Assembly: GCA_030678995.1 (NCBI GenBank)
Contig: JAUXTQ010000038.1
Coordinates: 1 to 64,000 of the forward strand
Length of the DNA: 64,000 nt
Source: Caulobacter sp.
GTDB taxonomy: Bacteria > Pseudomonadota > Alphaproteobacteria > Caulobacterales > Caulobacteraceae
Direction: 5' to 3'
Both the position numbers and the translations under genes were made by a program. The notes below the pieces were generated by a model. It was not told where the DNA came from. It saw only the letters and a program-made list of their open reading frames with translations, and did no database searches. Below are positions 17,984 through 25,839 of the stretch, one piece after another; within the stretch, counting starts at the first letter, position 1, and every line of letters begins with the position of its first letter.

Positions 17984-18553
17984 GTGGGCCGCAAGGCGTC
18001 GATCGATGAAGCGGACCTGATGGCCCGGCTGAGCGCCGCCTTTCGCGAGTTCGGCTTTGAAGGCGCGACCCTGACGGTTCTGTCCCGGGCGACGGGACTG
18101 AAGCGGGCGAGCCTCTACCACCGCTTTCCGGACGGCAAGGAGCAGATGGCGCGCGAGGTGCTCGAGGCCGCTGGAACCTGGCTCCAGGTAAATGTTCTGG
18201 CGCCCCTCAAGGACGGTGGTCCGCCGGCCGAACGGATCGGCCGGATGGTCGGGAAGCTCGACGAATTCTATTCGGGCGGCAGGCAGGCGTGCCTCCTGAA
18301 TCTGCTGTCGTCGGCGCACATTCACGAGGGACCGTTCACCCAGCTCATCAGACAGACTTTCGAGGCCTGGATCGGGGCGCTGACCACGACCCTGGTCGAC
18401 GCGGGCCTGACCGAGGCGACGGCCAGGGCGCGCGCCGAGCGTGGCGTGGTTCTGCTGCAGGGAAGTCTGGTCCTGTCACGCGGAACGGGCGACACGCGGC
18501 CCTTCCGTGAATTCCTGAAAACGCTTCCGCAAGAGCTTCTGGGCGCCGACTGA
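17984..18553 (+). CDS. TetR-family transcriptional regulator
   Basis: The protein has 189 residues. The N-terminal helix-turn-helix lies in FGFEGATLTVLSRATGLKRA followed by SLYHRFPDGKEQM, and the rest is the helical ligand domain. GTG 17984, with AGGAG six bases upstream, is preferred over an ATG further upstream because the domain begins right after it. It probably represses its own promoter and the other genes carrying the ACCGA-N4-TCGGT site. It converges on the next tetR with a two-base gap. Confidence 0.87.
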   Translation: MGRKASIDEADLMARLSAAFREFGFEGATLTVLSRATGLKRASLYHRFPDGKEQMAREVLEAAGTWLQVNVLAPLKDGGPPAERIGRMVGKLDEFYSGGRQACLLNLLSSAHIHEGPFTQLIRQTFEAWIGALTTTLVDAGLTEATARARAERGVVLLQGSLVLSRGTGDTRPFREFLKTLPQELLGAD

Positions 18554-18555
18554 CG

Positions 18556-19125
18556 TCAGCTGGATGCCCCGGGATCGGACAGAAGTCTGACCGCCACGGC
18601 TTTCGCATCCCGCGCCGGGCTGCTCGTGTGGCCGAGCATGGCGAGCACAACTGCCCCCTCTTTCAACAGCGTGAGCTGACGAGCAAGCGTTGCTGGATCC
18701 GGCAATCCGGCCTCCTCGGCGAGTTCGCGAATCCTGTCGGTCAGCTTTTCAACATGTCCGGCGGCCTGGCGATTTATCGGATGGTCGGCATCCTGATACT
18801 CGGAGGTGGCCTTGGCGAACATACAGCCGCGAAAGGTCGGCTCGCTGAACCATTCGCCCAGGGCGTCGAACATGGCGATGAGCTGTTCGCGCGGCGTGGA
18901 GCCGAGTTCCTGCATTCGCCGAAATAGCCAGCCGCGGATGTGCTCATCCCGCAATTTCAGGGTGGCGAGGATCAGTTCCTCCTTCGTCCTGAAGTGCTTG
19001 TAGATCGACGTCTTCGAAATCCCGGTCTCGGCGACAAGCATATCCATCCCGGACGCCTGGAACCCGTTCCGGTAGAAAATGTCCGTCGCCTTGCGGACGA
19101 GTTCGTCACGTTTGGTTGGTCGCAT
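18556..19125 (-). CDS. TetR-family transcriptional regulator
   Basis: This 189-residue regulator has the DNA-binding segment GFQASGMDMLVAETGISKTS and IYKHFRTKEELI, then a C-terminal ligand-binding helical domain with conserved GCMFAKATSEY. ATG 19125, preceded by GGAAGG, is used. It is divergent from the isochorismatase-like gene, and the intervening 19126-19319 region holds two operator-like sites. Either this protein or its TetR neighbour could bind them. Confidence 0.87.
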   Translation of the reverse strand: MRPTKRDELVRKATDIFYRNGFQASGMDMLVAETGISKTSIYKHFRTKEELILATLKLRDEHIRGWLFRRMQELGSTPREQLIAMFDALGEWFSEPTFRGCMFAKATSEYQDADHPINRQAAGHVEKLTDRIRELAEEAGLPDPATLARQLTLLKEGAVVLAMLGHTSSPARDAKAVAVRLLSDPGASS

Positions 19126-19220
19126 TGCACCTTCCAATTCCCGCAGCATGAATTGCGTGGGTGGTAAATCTATATGTATCAATCACTTACGGATCCCTCG
19201 CCGGTCCTCTTTGATGAGGC

Positions 19221-19268
19221 TTGACAGAGTGTACCGATCGTTCCACCTAGTTGGTACCGATCGGTACA
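19221..19268. promoter_or_regulatory. Promoter region with tandem TetR-type operators (copy 2)
   Basis: TTGACA at 19221-19226 fits a -35 box. It is followed by a half-like site GTACCGATCGTTC (19231-19243) and the perfect palindrome GTACCGATCGGTAC (19254-19267). Both share the ACCGA/TCGGT arms of the other sites. They separate the leftward tetR from the rightward isochorismatase gene, so either gene could be controlled here. Confidence 0.7.
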
Positions 19269-19319
19269 CCCACTAGGCGCGCATCGCGCACGATTTCAAG
19301 CCTCCCACGGAGATTGCAT

Positions 19320-20096
19320 ATGAGACATCTATCCACAGCACGGGTTCAATCCGCCTTGTGCGTGGCCGCCGCTATCATGCTGGCGAGCCTGACCGCTGGA
19401 ACGGCCGCCGTCGCGGACGGACTGCCTGACCCGGGGTTCGAGATCGTCCAGGGGCAGACCGCCCTGGTCATCACCGACCCTCAGAACGACTTTCTCAGCC
19501 CCAAGGGCGTCGCCTGGGGCGTCGTCGGCAAGAACGTCGTCGCCAACGGAACCGTCGGGCACATCGACGACCTCTTCGCGACCGCCAAGGCGTCGGGCAT
19601 GCCGGTGTTCGTTTCGCCCCACTACTACTACCCGACCGATCACGGGTGGCGCTTTGAAGGCGCGCTCGAGACCCTGATGCACAAGATCGGCATGTTCGAT
19701 CGCAAGGGAGCGCTGACTACCGAGGGCTTCGCCGGCTCGGGCGCCGACTGGCTGGAGCAATACAAGCGCTACATCAATGACGGCCAGACCATCGTCACCA
19801 GCCCGCACAAGGTCTACGGCCCCGAAACCAACGACCTGGTCCTGCAGCTGCGCAAGCGCGGCGTCACCAAGGTCATCCTCGCGGGGATGTCGGCGAACCT
19901 GTGCACCGAGTCGCACATGCGCGAACTGGTCGAGCAGGGGTTCGAGGTGATGGTCGTTTCGGACGCCACGGCCGCGGCCCAGCTTCCGGGACTCGATGGC
20001 TACGGCGCGGCCCTGGCCAACTTCCGCATGATCGCCAGCCACGTCGCCGATACCCGGACGACGCTGGAGATGATCCGCTCCGCGCCGCGTAGCTGA
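19320..20096 (+). CDS. Secreted isochorismatase-family cysteine hydrolase
   Basis: This 258-residue protein has an N-terminal signal peptide (LCVAAAIMLASLTAGTAAVA). The isochorismatase fold shows catalytic Asp in ALVITDPQNDFLSP, Lys in SPHKVYGPETNDL and nucleophilic Cys in AGMSANLCTESHMRELVEQG. Members hydrolyse amides such as nicotinamide or N-carbamoyl compounds; the substrate here is not evident. An exported member is uncommon. ATG 19320 is preceded by GGAGA. It lies behind a TetR-type operator, suggesting induction by a small toxic compound. Confidence 0.88.
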   Translation: MRHLSTARVQSALCVAAAIMLASLTAGTAAVADGLPDPGFEIVQGQTALVITDPQNDFLSPKGVAWGVVGKNVVANGTVGHIDDLFATAKASGMPVFVSPHYYYPTDHGWRFEGALETLMHKIGMFDRKGALTTEGFAGSGADWLEQYKRYINDGQTIVTSPHKVYGPETNDLVLQLRKRGVTKVILAGMSANLCTESHMRELVEQGFEVMVVSDATAAAQLPGLDGYGAALANFRMIASHVADTRTTLEMIRSAPRS

Positions 20097-20116
20097 CCCC
20101 TGGCAGCAAATCGACA

Positions 20117-20142
20117 CCGGTCAGGCCTGCGGGCCTGACCGG
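20117..20142 (+). terminator. Stem-loop terminator or attenuator
   Basis: CCGGTCAGGCC (20117-20127) and GGCCTGACCGG (20132-20142) form an 11-base perfect stem with a four-base loop, 20 bases after the isochorismatase stop and 23 before the next start. No U-run follows, so partial termination or mRNA stabilisation is likely. Confidence 0.65.
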
Positions 20143-20165
20143 CTGTCCCGACAGGAGCAAGGACC

Positions 20166-20630
20166 ATGTCAGTTTTGAAAGCGTTCGAATTCACCGCGGA
20201 GAGCGCCCGCCTGAAGGTTCGCGCGGCGGAAGACGCGTGGAACACCCGCGAGCCAGGCCGTATCGTACTCGCCTACTCCCCCGGGAGCCGCTGGCGAAAC
20301 CGGGCCGAGTTCGTCACGGGCCGCGAGGACATCGAGGCCTTCCTCAAGCGCAAGTGGGCGCGCGAGCTCGACTACCGGCTCATCAAGGAACTGTGGGCCT
20401 TCGCGGGCAATCGCATCGCGGTCCGCTTCGCCTACGAATGGCGAGACGATTCCGGCGGCTGGTTCAGATCCTACGGCAACGAGAACTGGGAATTCGACGA
20501 GGCCGGGCTCATGCGGACCCGGTTCGCGAGCATCAACGATCTGCCCATCCTCGCGTCCGAGCGGAAATTTCACTGGCCTCCTGGAGCTCGACCAGAGGAC
20601 CATCCGGGTCTGACCGACCTGGGACTGTAG
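20166..20630 (+). CDS. DUF1348 / NTF2-like protein
   Basis: This 154-residue NTF2-like fold of the DUF1348 family has the characteristic stretch [20 protein letters not shown], then [39 protein letters not shown] and the C-terminal [15 protein letters not shown]. The family is widespread and its molecular activity is unassigned. It follows the isochorismatase gene after a stem-loop and probably shares its promoter. ATG 20166 is preceded by AGGAG. Confidence 0.85.
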   Translation: MSVLKAFEFTAESARLKVRAAEDAWNTREPGRIVLAYSPGSRWRNRAEFVTGREDIEAFLKRKWARELDYRLIKELWAFAGNRIAVRFAYEWRDDSGGWFRSYGNENWEFDEAGLMRTRFASINDLPILASERKFHWPPGARPEDHPGLTDLGL

Positions 20631-20701
20631 GTCGGCGCCGCCAGCGCGGCGGCGGGAGGGCGCCGATAGATGTTCGAGATTTTGATCAGGTCGAACGCGA
20701 T

Positions 20702-21148
20702 GTGGCGGCCCGTTACCGCGACGTCGGTCAAATCACGGTGGCGGATCTTGCGCGGGCGATATCCCGCCAGGGCCCGCTGCTGCTGGTCGATGTGCGGGAG
20801 GTCGATGAGTTCGCCGTGAGCCGGCTGAGAGGCGCTGTGCGCCTCGATCCCGGCGCCTCGGTCGCCGCCGCGCGATCGAGCCTGTCCGGAAACGTCAGAG
20901 GCCGTGTGCTCGTTCTCTATTGCTCGGTCGGACGAAGGAGTTCGGCGATGGCCCGGCGCATTCAGGCGGTGATGGCGGCGGACGGCGCGACGGGGGTGTT
21001 GAATCTGAGAGGCGGCATCTTCGCCTGGCACAACGCCGGCCTCCCGCTGGTCAATACAGGCGGGGCGACGCGGTATGTTCATCCCTTCAACGCGGCGTGG
21101 GGGCGCTTGTTGACCCACCGGAATCTGGCGTCACACGTCCCGGCGTGA
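20702..21148 (+). CDS. Rhodanese-like sulfurtransferase
   Basis: This single rhodanese domain of about 148 residues has [20 protein letters not shown], the active-site loop [15 protein letters not shown] (catalytic Cys in C-S-V-G-R-R-S) and [17 protein letters not shown]. It would transfer sulfane sulfur to a thiol acceptor. The start is uncertain: no ATG is in frame, GTG 20702 is the nearest usable codon, and the domain's first strand begins about 20 residues later. It follows DUF1348 and its 3' end overlaps the convergent GST gene by 18 bases. Confidence 0.8.
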   Translation: MAARYRDVGQITVADLARAISRQGPLLLVDVREVDEFAVSRLRGAVRLDPGASVAAARSSLSGNVRGRVLVLYCSVGRRSSAMARRIQAVMAADGATGVLNLRGGIFAWHNAGLPLVNTGGATRYVHPFNAAWGRLLTHRNLASHVPA

Positions 21149-21817
21149 ACTCGCCTCCACGGTCGGGGAAGCGGGAGGCGTAGCAAGATGCGCCAGCGGT
21201 GCGCCCGGGGCGTAGAGGCCGACCGGATGGATCGCGAACGGGACAAAGCCGGGCAGCGCCTCGATGCGTTCGAGCCAGGTCCGAACACGCGGGTATGCGT
21301 CGAGGGCGACGTTGCCTTCAGGCGCGCGGGCCACGTAGCTGTAGAGCGCGATGTCGGCGATCGTCGGGCGATCGGCGGCAAGCCAGCCGGTTCGCGCCAG
21401 TTCCGCCTCGATCAGGGCGAGCAGGGCGTGCGCTCGGTCGATAGCGGCATGAGCGTCGATCTTTGCGCCAAACAGGGTGACCAATCTTGCGCTTGCCGGA
21501 CCCTGGACAAGCTGGCCCGCGGCGATCGAAAGCCAACGCTGCACGGACGCTGCCCCCACGGCCTCGTCCGGATACCAGTCCGCACGGCCGAGCTTCCTGG
21601 CGAGATAGACGAGGATCGCGTTCGAATCGGCGATCGTCACGCCGTCGTCCTCCAGCACCGGAATCTGGCCCAAGGGGTTCATGTGCAGGAAGTCCGCGCT
21701 CTTGTGCTGGCGCGCGGCGAGATCGACTTCGATGAGATCGAACGCGATGCCAAGCAGCGACAGAAACAGCCGCGCCCGGTGCGAATGCCCTGACCTGGGG
21801 CTGAAGTAGAGTTTCAC
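21131..21817 (-). CDS. Glutathione S-transferase
   Basis: The 228-residue protein has an N-terminal thioredoxin-like domain beginning [20 protein letters not shown], with the glutathione-binding [20 protein letters not shown] (Pro of the cis-Pro loop, Asp-Ser of the gamma-Glu site). A helical C-terminal domain includes [19 protein letters not shown]. It probably conjugates or reduces electrophiles with glutathione. Its promoter region is shared with the rightward DsrE-like operon and includes two TetR-type operator sites. Confidence 0.92.
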   Translation of the reverse strand: MKLYFSPRSGHSHRARLFLSLLGIAFDLIEVDLAARQHKSADFLHMNPLGQIPVLEDDGVTIADSNAILVYLARKLGRADWYPDEAVGAASVQRWLSIAAGQLVQGPASARLVTLFGAKIDAHAAIDRAHALLALIEAELARTGWLAADRPTIADIALYSYVARAPEGNVALDAYPRVRTWLERIEALPGFVPFAIHPVGLYAPGAPLAHLATPPASPTVEASSRRDV

Positions 21818-21885
21818 GCGCGTCTCCCTGTCCGTGACCGGCCCGCCGTCAAGCGCATCACGCGCCCTTCGTCAGGCGATTATAA

Positions 21886-21960
21886 TTTACCGAATGATCG
21901 GTATAATACCTTGACGCCAATCCGTCGAGCCTCTAATTCAAGTGGACCGATCGTTCGGTA
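21886..21960. promoter_or_regulatory. Divergent promoter with two TetR-type operators (copies 3 and 4)
   Basis: ACCGAATGATCGGT (21889-21902) and ACCGATCGTTCGGT (21946-21959) carry the ACCGA/TCGGT arms seen at 17881 and 19254 and are 57 bases apart. TTGACG at 21911 with TAATTC at 21934 (17-base spacer) fits a rightward promoter lying between them. The arrangement would allow tight repression of the DsrE-like operon and possibly of the divergent GST gene. Confidence 0.75.
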
Positions 21961-21986
21961 AAAATTAAGCGGCAAACGGAGAACCC

Positions 21987-22364
21987 ATGACCAAGACCGC
22001 CATCATCCTCTATTCCGACCCCAAGGCCGGATCCGAAGAAGCGCTGGGCCGCCTCTTCAACGGCCTGTTCCTCGCTTACGAACTCAAGGAGAAGAAGCAG
22101 GACGTCGCCGTCATCTTCCAGGGCGCGGCCACGCGCTGGCCGGCTGAACTCGTCAAGACCGATCACCCGGCGCACGGGCTCTACGAGGCGGTCAAGGATG
22201 TCGTGGCCGGCGTCTGCGGCGGCTGCGCCGACGTCTTCGGGGCGACCGAGGATGCGCGAAAGACCGGGCTCAAGCTCGACTACGAGAAGGCGATTCCCGG
22301 AACCCCGGGCGTGCTCGACGTCTCGAGCTACCTCGACCAGGGCTACAGCCTGGTCACCTTCTGA
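21987..22364 (+). CDS. DsrE/DsrF-like family protein
   Basis: This 125-residue protein begins MTKTAIILYSDPKAGSEEAL, the alpha/beta start of DsrE-like proteins, and carries a paired Cys motif GVCGGCADVFGA near residue 75. DsrE-fold proteins take part in sulfur relay or persulfide chemistry. The nearby rhodanese and GST genes fit a thiol-stress theme, but the exact role is unknown. It lies directly behind two TetR-type operators and is followed by a strong hairpin and a flavoprotein-like gene. ATG 21987 has GGAG upstream. Confidence 0.75.
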   Translation: MTKTAIILYSDPKAGSEEALGRLFNGLFLAYELKEKKQDVAVIFQGAATRWPAELVKTDHPAHGLYEAVKDVVAGVCGGCADVFGATEDARKTGLKLDYEKAIPGTPGVLDVSSYLDQGYSLVTF

Positions 22365-22370
22365 CCCCTG

Positions 22371-22406
22371 TTCGGCGCCCGGTCGGCCCCAGGGCCGGGC
22401 GCCGAA
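22371..22406 (+). terminator. Strong GC hairpin between operon genes
   Basis: TTCGGCGCCCGG (22371-22382) and CCGGGCGCCGAA (22395-22406) pair perfectly over 12 bases with a 12-base loop. It starts six bases after the DsrE-like stop. Without a U-run it may act as a partial terminator or an mRNA 3' stabiliser that lowers expression of the downstream gene. Confidence 0.7.
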
Positions 22407-22432
22407 CCCCCTGTCTCCGAATCGGATCGAAC

Positions 22433-23041
22433 ATGGATAGTGAACGTCCAACCAGCGACATCGCCTTTACCGATACCGTGAAGCAGCTGCAGGCCCGCAA
22501 TGGCTCGCGCGACACCTATGCCAAGGTGGAAGCCCGAGGGGGTTGGTCCGATCGCATCACGCCTCAACTCGCGGGCTTCATCGCACAGCAGAACAGCTTC
22601 TACCTCGCGACCGTCAACGCCGAGGGGCAGCCATATATCCAGCATCGCGGCGGACCGCGCGGCTTCCTCAAGCCGATCGACGAGCAAACGCTGGCGATGG
22701 CCGATTTCAGGGGCAACCGGCAGTTCATATCGCAGGGCAACCTGCTCGAAAGCCGCAAGGCCTTCATCTTCCTGATGGACTACGCCAACCGCCGCCGCAT
22801 CAAGATCTGGGGCGAGGCGCGGATGATCGAAGACGACCCCGCCTTGCTGCAGTCGGTCATGCCCGAGGGCTTTGCCGCGGCGGCCGAGCGCGTGCTGCTG
22901 TTCAGGATTTCAGCGTGGGATCCCAACTGCCCCCAACATATCCCGCGCAAGATCGACGCCGACGAAGTCGAGGCCATGTTGGCGGAGCGGGACCGGGAAA
23001 TCGCCGAGCTCAAGGCGCAAATCGAACACCTGAGACAGTAG
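22433..23041 (+). CDS. Pyridoxamine 5'-phosphate oxidase-family flavin-binding protein
   Basis: This 202-residue protein has a split-barrel FMN-binding fold: FIAQQNSFYLATVNAEGQPY, QHRGGPRGFLKPID, FLMDYANRRRIKIWGEARM. A C-terminal helix rich in charged residues (MLAERDREIAELKAQIEHL) looks like a short coiled coil and follows CPQHIPRK. Relatives are often annotated as pyridoxamine phosphate oxidase-like but commonly reduce other compounds. It probably shares the TetR-controlled promoter at 21911. Confidence 0.85.
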   Translation: MDSERPTSDIAFTDTVKQLQARNGSRDTYAKVEARGGWSDRITPQLAGFIAQQNSFYLATVNAEGQPYIQHRGGPRGFLKPIDEQTLAMADFRGNRQFISQGNLLESRKAFIFLMDYANRRRIKIWGEARMIEDDPALLQSVMPEGFAAAAERVLLFRISAWDPNCPQHIPRKIDADEVEAMLAERDREIAELKAQIEHLRQ

Positions 23042-23216
23042 GTTTCTGACAGTCATATTCCAAAAATCCATCACTATTAACGTGACGAATTCGAGGAAGC
23101 ATTGATTCCAACGCCTGAAATATTGTTGTTACCATCAGTGGCCTTCGCCCGGTCGTCAAACAAGCGGTCTCTGCACCTCGTCAAACCTCACCGGGGAGAC
23201 TCGAGTGACGGGGCGG

Positions 23217-23262
23217 GGCGCTGTCACTCCAATGACAATATGTCTCCACTTTGGGGGCCATT
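23217..23262 (+). mobile_element. IS6-type left-end relic
   Basis: GGCGCTGTCACTCC followed by TGTCTCCACTTTGGGGG matches the degenerate left end of the IS6-type element (GGTGCTGTCAGTCTAACG...TCTCCACTTTGGGG). No transposase or right end is recognisable. The rest of the 23042-23720 gap shows no gene I can support. Confidence 0.55.
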
Positions 23263-23720
23263 GGCGCAAGGTGGCGTCGGGTCAGCCATGAGGCGGTTGG
23301 CCCCCGGGTCACCTGCTTCGGTCCAGGCCTGCGCAAGGGTCGGCTCCGAACGAGGGACAGGCCCGGGCCGGCAAGCTATGGTCCAACCCGGGTCGGTCTA
23401 CCGGACCATGGGTGACCGGCCGGCCGCGCAGACGATCCGGGCGAGGCGGCGGTCGTCGTCCAGGCACGCACGCTTGGCTCCGCTGATGGGTCCCCGGTGG
23501 CGGAACAGATGGTTCCGGACAGTGGAACATGAGCGACGCCGTTACCTATATTGAGGACAGATCGGAACTTCCGGCTTCTGATGTTTGTCATCAGTGGCGC
23601 TAATGGCCGGCAACTTGAACGCCCAGCCGATCCGTCGCCCGCGGGAGTCAGGCGGTCAGCGAGGCGCCCACGCAGCGCCTGGGGAGATCGGCGAGCCACC
23701 CCCCTTTCGATGCGTCAGCG

Positions 23721-24188
23721 CTATTCTGAAATGCCGATGGACCGGCGCATCGTCAGAAGTTGATCCATGATCGCCTTGACCTGGGCGGCCCCGGGCGATG
23801 GCGTCTGGCTGAGCAAGGCCAGGGCGTCGAGATGCAGCTTCAGGGCGTCGGTATGCCAGACGCCGCGGTCGAGCAGGCCTTCCACCATGGCGCTGATCCC
23901 GCGGGCGGCCTCTCCGATCGTGACCATTCCACCGGCGGCGGCGACTTCCGAAATGTCGAGCGACATTGCGCCGAGGTCCTGGCACCGGGCGAACAGGGCG
24001 GCCTCATCCAGGTCGGCATAGGCCATGATCGGCGTCAGCCGGTCCTGCACATAGGCGCGAATGGCTGTCTCAAGCCCGGCCACCCTCGCCTCGGCGTTGG
24101 CGACCAGTTGTTCGGCCGTCGCGCCCTGCAGCGATGAAAGCACCCGGGCGAGCCGGTTCTCGGGAGTGAATATGCGCGCCTGACCCAT
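23721..24188 (-). CDS. CheE-like protein of cluster 2
   Basis: The protein has 155 residues and is predicted helical. Its N-terminus ARIFTPENRLARVLSSLQG parallels that of CheE in operon 1, and it likewise follows a long response regulator. No catalytic motif is visible. It is the last gene of the leftward group cheY, CheZ-like, long regulator, cheE-like, mirroring the end of operon 1. The shared order shows that the two chemosensory loci have a common ancestral module. Function unknown. Confidence 0.65.
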   Translation of the reverse strand: MGQARIFTPENRLARVLSSLQGATAEQLVANAEARVAGLETAIRAYVQDRLTPIMAYADLDEAALFARCQDLGAMSLDISEVAAAGGMVTIGEAARGISAMVEGLLDRGVWHTDALKLHLDALALLSQTPSPGAAQVKAIMDQLLTMRRSIGISE

Positions 24189-24197
24189 TGCGTGCCC

Positions 24198-24767
24198 TCA
24201 GTTGAACAATGCGTCGATGTCGTTTTGGGAGAGCGCCCGATCGGGCGTCGCCGCGAGTGCTATGCCCTCCGCCCGCCGGTCCTCGATCCCGTCTGGCGGC
24301 GGGGCCTTGCGAAACCGCCGGTCAGGGCCGCAGTAGGCTGGGGCGGAGACGAAGGGACGCGTGTTCCGCGCCAGCCAGGATATCCGGTCGAGAAGGACGG
24401 CGGGGACGATGGGTTTCTTGATGAAGACGTTCACCCCGGCATCCCGGGCCCGGCGGATCCTTTCCAGCGGCGTGTGGCTGCTGGCGAGGACAACGGGTGA
24501 CGTGAAGTTTGGCTGATCCGGCCGGCTGCGAATGCGTTGTGTGAGGGTGATACCGTCCTCATCGGGCATGTCGGCGTCGATGATCAAAAGGTCGAACCTC
24601 GTCGTCGCCAGAAGATCTTGCGCCGCCAGCGCGCTGGCGCAGACGGTGGTGTTTCCGGCGCGAAACCCGCGCAATATCTCTTCAAGCAACCCCAGCGCCT
24701 GGTTGTTGTCATCGACCGCGAAGATGCTGACGGCGTTGAAATCGAGCCGTGACGTCGTGAGCGACAT
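24198..24767 (-). CDS. Response regulator with arginine/proline tail and FliM-like end
   Basis: In this 189-residue protein the receiver has the acidic pair in FAVDDNNQ, acceptor Asp in LLIIDADMPDEDG, Ser in VLASSHT and Lys in VFIKKPIV. The tail carries CGPDRRFRKAPPPDG and ends LSQNDIDALFN. It is the paralogue of the regulator at 9637, sharing tail layout as well as receiver. The last residues closely mimic the FliM N-terminal CheY-binding peptide. The arginine-rich segment resembles those proposed to bind c-di-GMP in Caulobacter Cle proteins. Confidence 0.85.
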   Translation of the reverse strand: MSLTTSRLDFNAVSIFAVDDNNQALGLLEEILRGFRAGNTTVCASALAAQDLLATTRFDLLIIDADMPDEDGITLTQRIRSRPDQPNFTSPVVLASSHTPLERIRRARDAGVNVFIKKPIVPAVLLDRISWLARNTRPFVSAPAYCGPDRRFRKAPPPDGIEDRRAEGIALAATPDRALSQNDIDALFN

Positions 24768-24781
24768 CCCCGGTTGCTCCC

Positions 24782-25132
24782 TCAGGGCCGATGCCGCGTT
24801 ACGGGTGCGGCCATCAGGAGATCCGCGGCGGCCTGGTCGATGCCGGCGCCCGCGATCGCCGGCCCGTTCAGCAGCGGGTCACTCGCCGGACTCTTCTGCG
24901 CCAGCGCGTCATCGAGCTGGCTGAGCCGCTGACCGACGATGTCTCCAAACGCGCAGGCTTCCAGCATGGCGCAAAAGCTCGCCTCGATCCGATCGATTGC
25001 GGCGACATCGCCCTGTCTCCAGAGCGCGAGGTCGGCGAGCCCCTGCTCCACCAATGACAGGAGACTGTCCGCAGCCGCACTGACGCCACCCCGGATGTCG
25101 GATGTGATGCGGCGCGCGCCGTCGGCGTCCAT
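24782..25132 (-). CDS. Small helical protein with CheZ-like active-site motif
   Basis: The protein has 116 residues and is predicted all-helical. Residues 61-70 read AFGDIVGQRL. In CheZ phosphatases the motif D-L-T-G-Q supplies the Asp and the catalytic Gln that dephosphorylate CheY; here Asp64 and Gln68 keep that spacing. It lies directly after cheY on the same strand, as expected for a partner. It is shorter than CheZ and lacks an obvious C-terminal CheY-binding helix. The same slot in operon 1 is held by the cheU-like gene. A phosphatase role is inferred. Confidence 0.6.
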   Translation of the reverse strand: MDADGARRITSDIRGGVSAAADSLLSLVEQGLADLALWRQGDVAAIDRIEASFCAMLEACAFGDIVGQRLSQLDDALAQKSPASDPLLNGPAIAGAGIDQAAADLLMAAPVTRHRP

Positions 25133-25133
25133 C

Positions 25134-25520
25134 TCAGAGCTCTCCGAGCACTGTGGTGAGCTTCTGGCGAAGCACCGCCAGATTGAACGGCTTGATGATG
25201 TAGTTGTTGACCCCCGCCTGCCGGGCGGCGACCACGTTCTCTGTCTTGGCTTCGGCGGTGACCATCACGAACGGCGTGGCGCGCGTGCGTGGATCGGCCC
25301 GAACGGCTTTCAAGAGCTCAAGCCCGGTCATCGGCGCCATGTTCCAGTCCGACAGGATCAGGCCGTAGCCGTTGGCGCGGATCAGCGCCAGGGCCGCCGG
25401 GCCGTCCGTGGCGTCGTCGATGTTGTGGAACCCCAGTTGTTCCATCAGCCCACGGATGATCCTGACCATCGTCTTGTAGTCATCCACCACGAGCACGTTC
25501 ATGGATTTGTCGACGGCCAT
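25134..25520 (-). CDS. cheY: CheY response regulator of cluster 2
   Basis: This 128-residue receiver has Asp13-Asp14, acceptor Asp58 (LILSDWNMAPMTG), Thr in VMVTAEA and Lys in NNYIIKPFN. MNVLVVDDYKTMVRIIRGLM is close to classical motor-type CheY. It heads the leftward group of cluster 2, divergent from the hybrid cheA, with an AT-rich 319-base promoter region between them. It should accept phosphate from that kinase. Confidence 0.93.
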   Translation of the reverse strand: MAVDKSMNVLVVDDYKTMVRIIRGLMEQLGFHNIDDATDGPAALALIRANGYGLILSDWNMAPMTGLELLKAVRADPRTRATPFVMVTAEAKTENVVAARQAGVNNYIIKPFNLAVLRQKLTTVLGEL

Positions 25521-25839
25521 TTCGCGATTCCTCCCGAGCTTCGGCGCCAGCCGACCAAGAAGGAACGATTCACCACTAATAAATGGTAAGCATACGATTG
25601 CATGACAAAGATTACATGCAGTCTAAAAGGACTACAAAATACACCTAAAGCGTATTTTTATGCCCTAAATAGCGCATTACATTTACGTCAAATGTAAGTT
25701 TCTGTTTCGATTGAACTGAACTTCACCGTTCGCAGTCCAATATAATGCTTGAAGATAACGAGAATCAAACAATGAATCATCACCAGCATCGCTGAGTCGG
25801 CGCCCGGCCGCGGCTTCCGCGATCGGCGAAGTCTGGCGA
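25521..25839. promoter_or_regulatory. AT-rich divergent regulatory region of chemosensory cluster 2
   Basis: This is one of the most AT-rich stretches of the window and separates divergent cheY and cheA. It holds two inverted repeats: TGCATG-N10-CATGCA (25599-25620) and TTACATTT-acgtc-AAATGTAA (25677-25697). Either could be a regulator site. I cannot name the regulator or assign promoter boxes with confidence. Confidence 0.5.

Noticed and set aside
23300-23560. Frames in the 23.1-23.7 kb gap as a gene
   Set aside because: Both strands give Arg/Pro-rich peptides without ribosome sites or domains, typical of non-coding high-GC DNA beside an IS relic.
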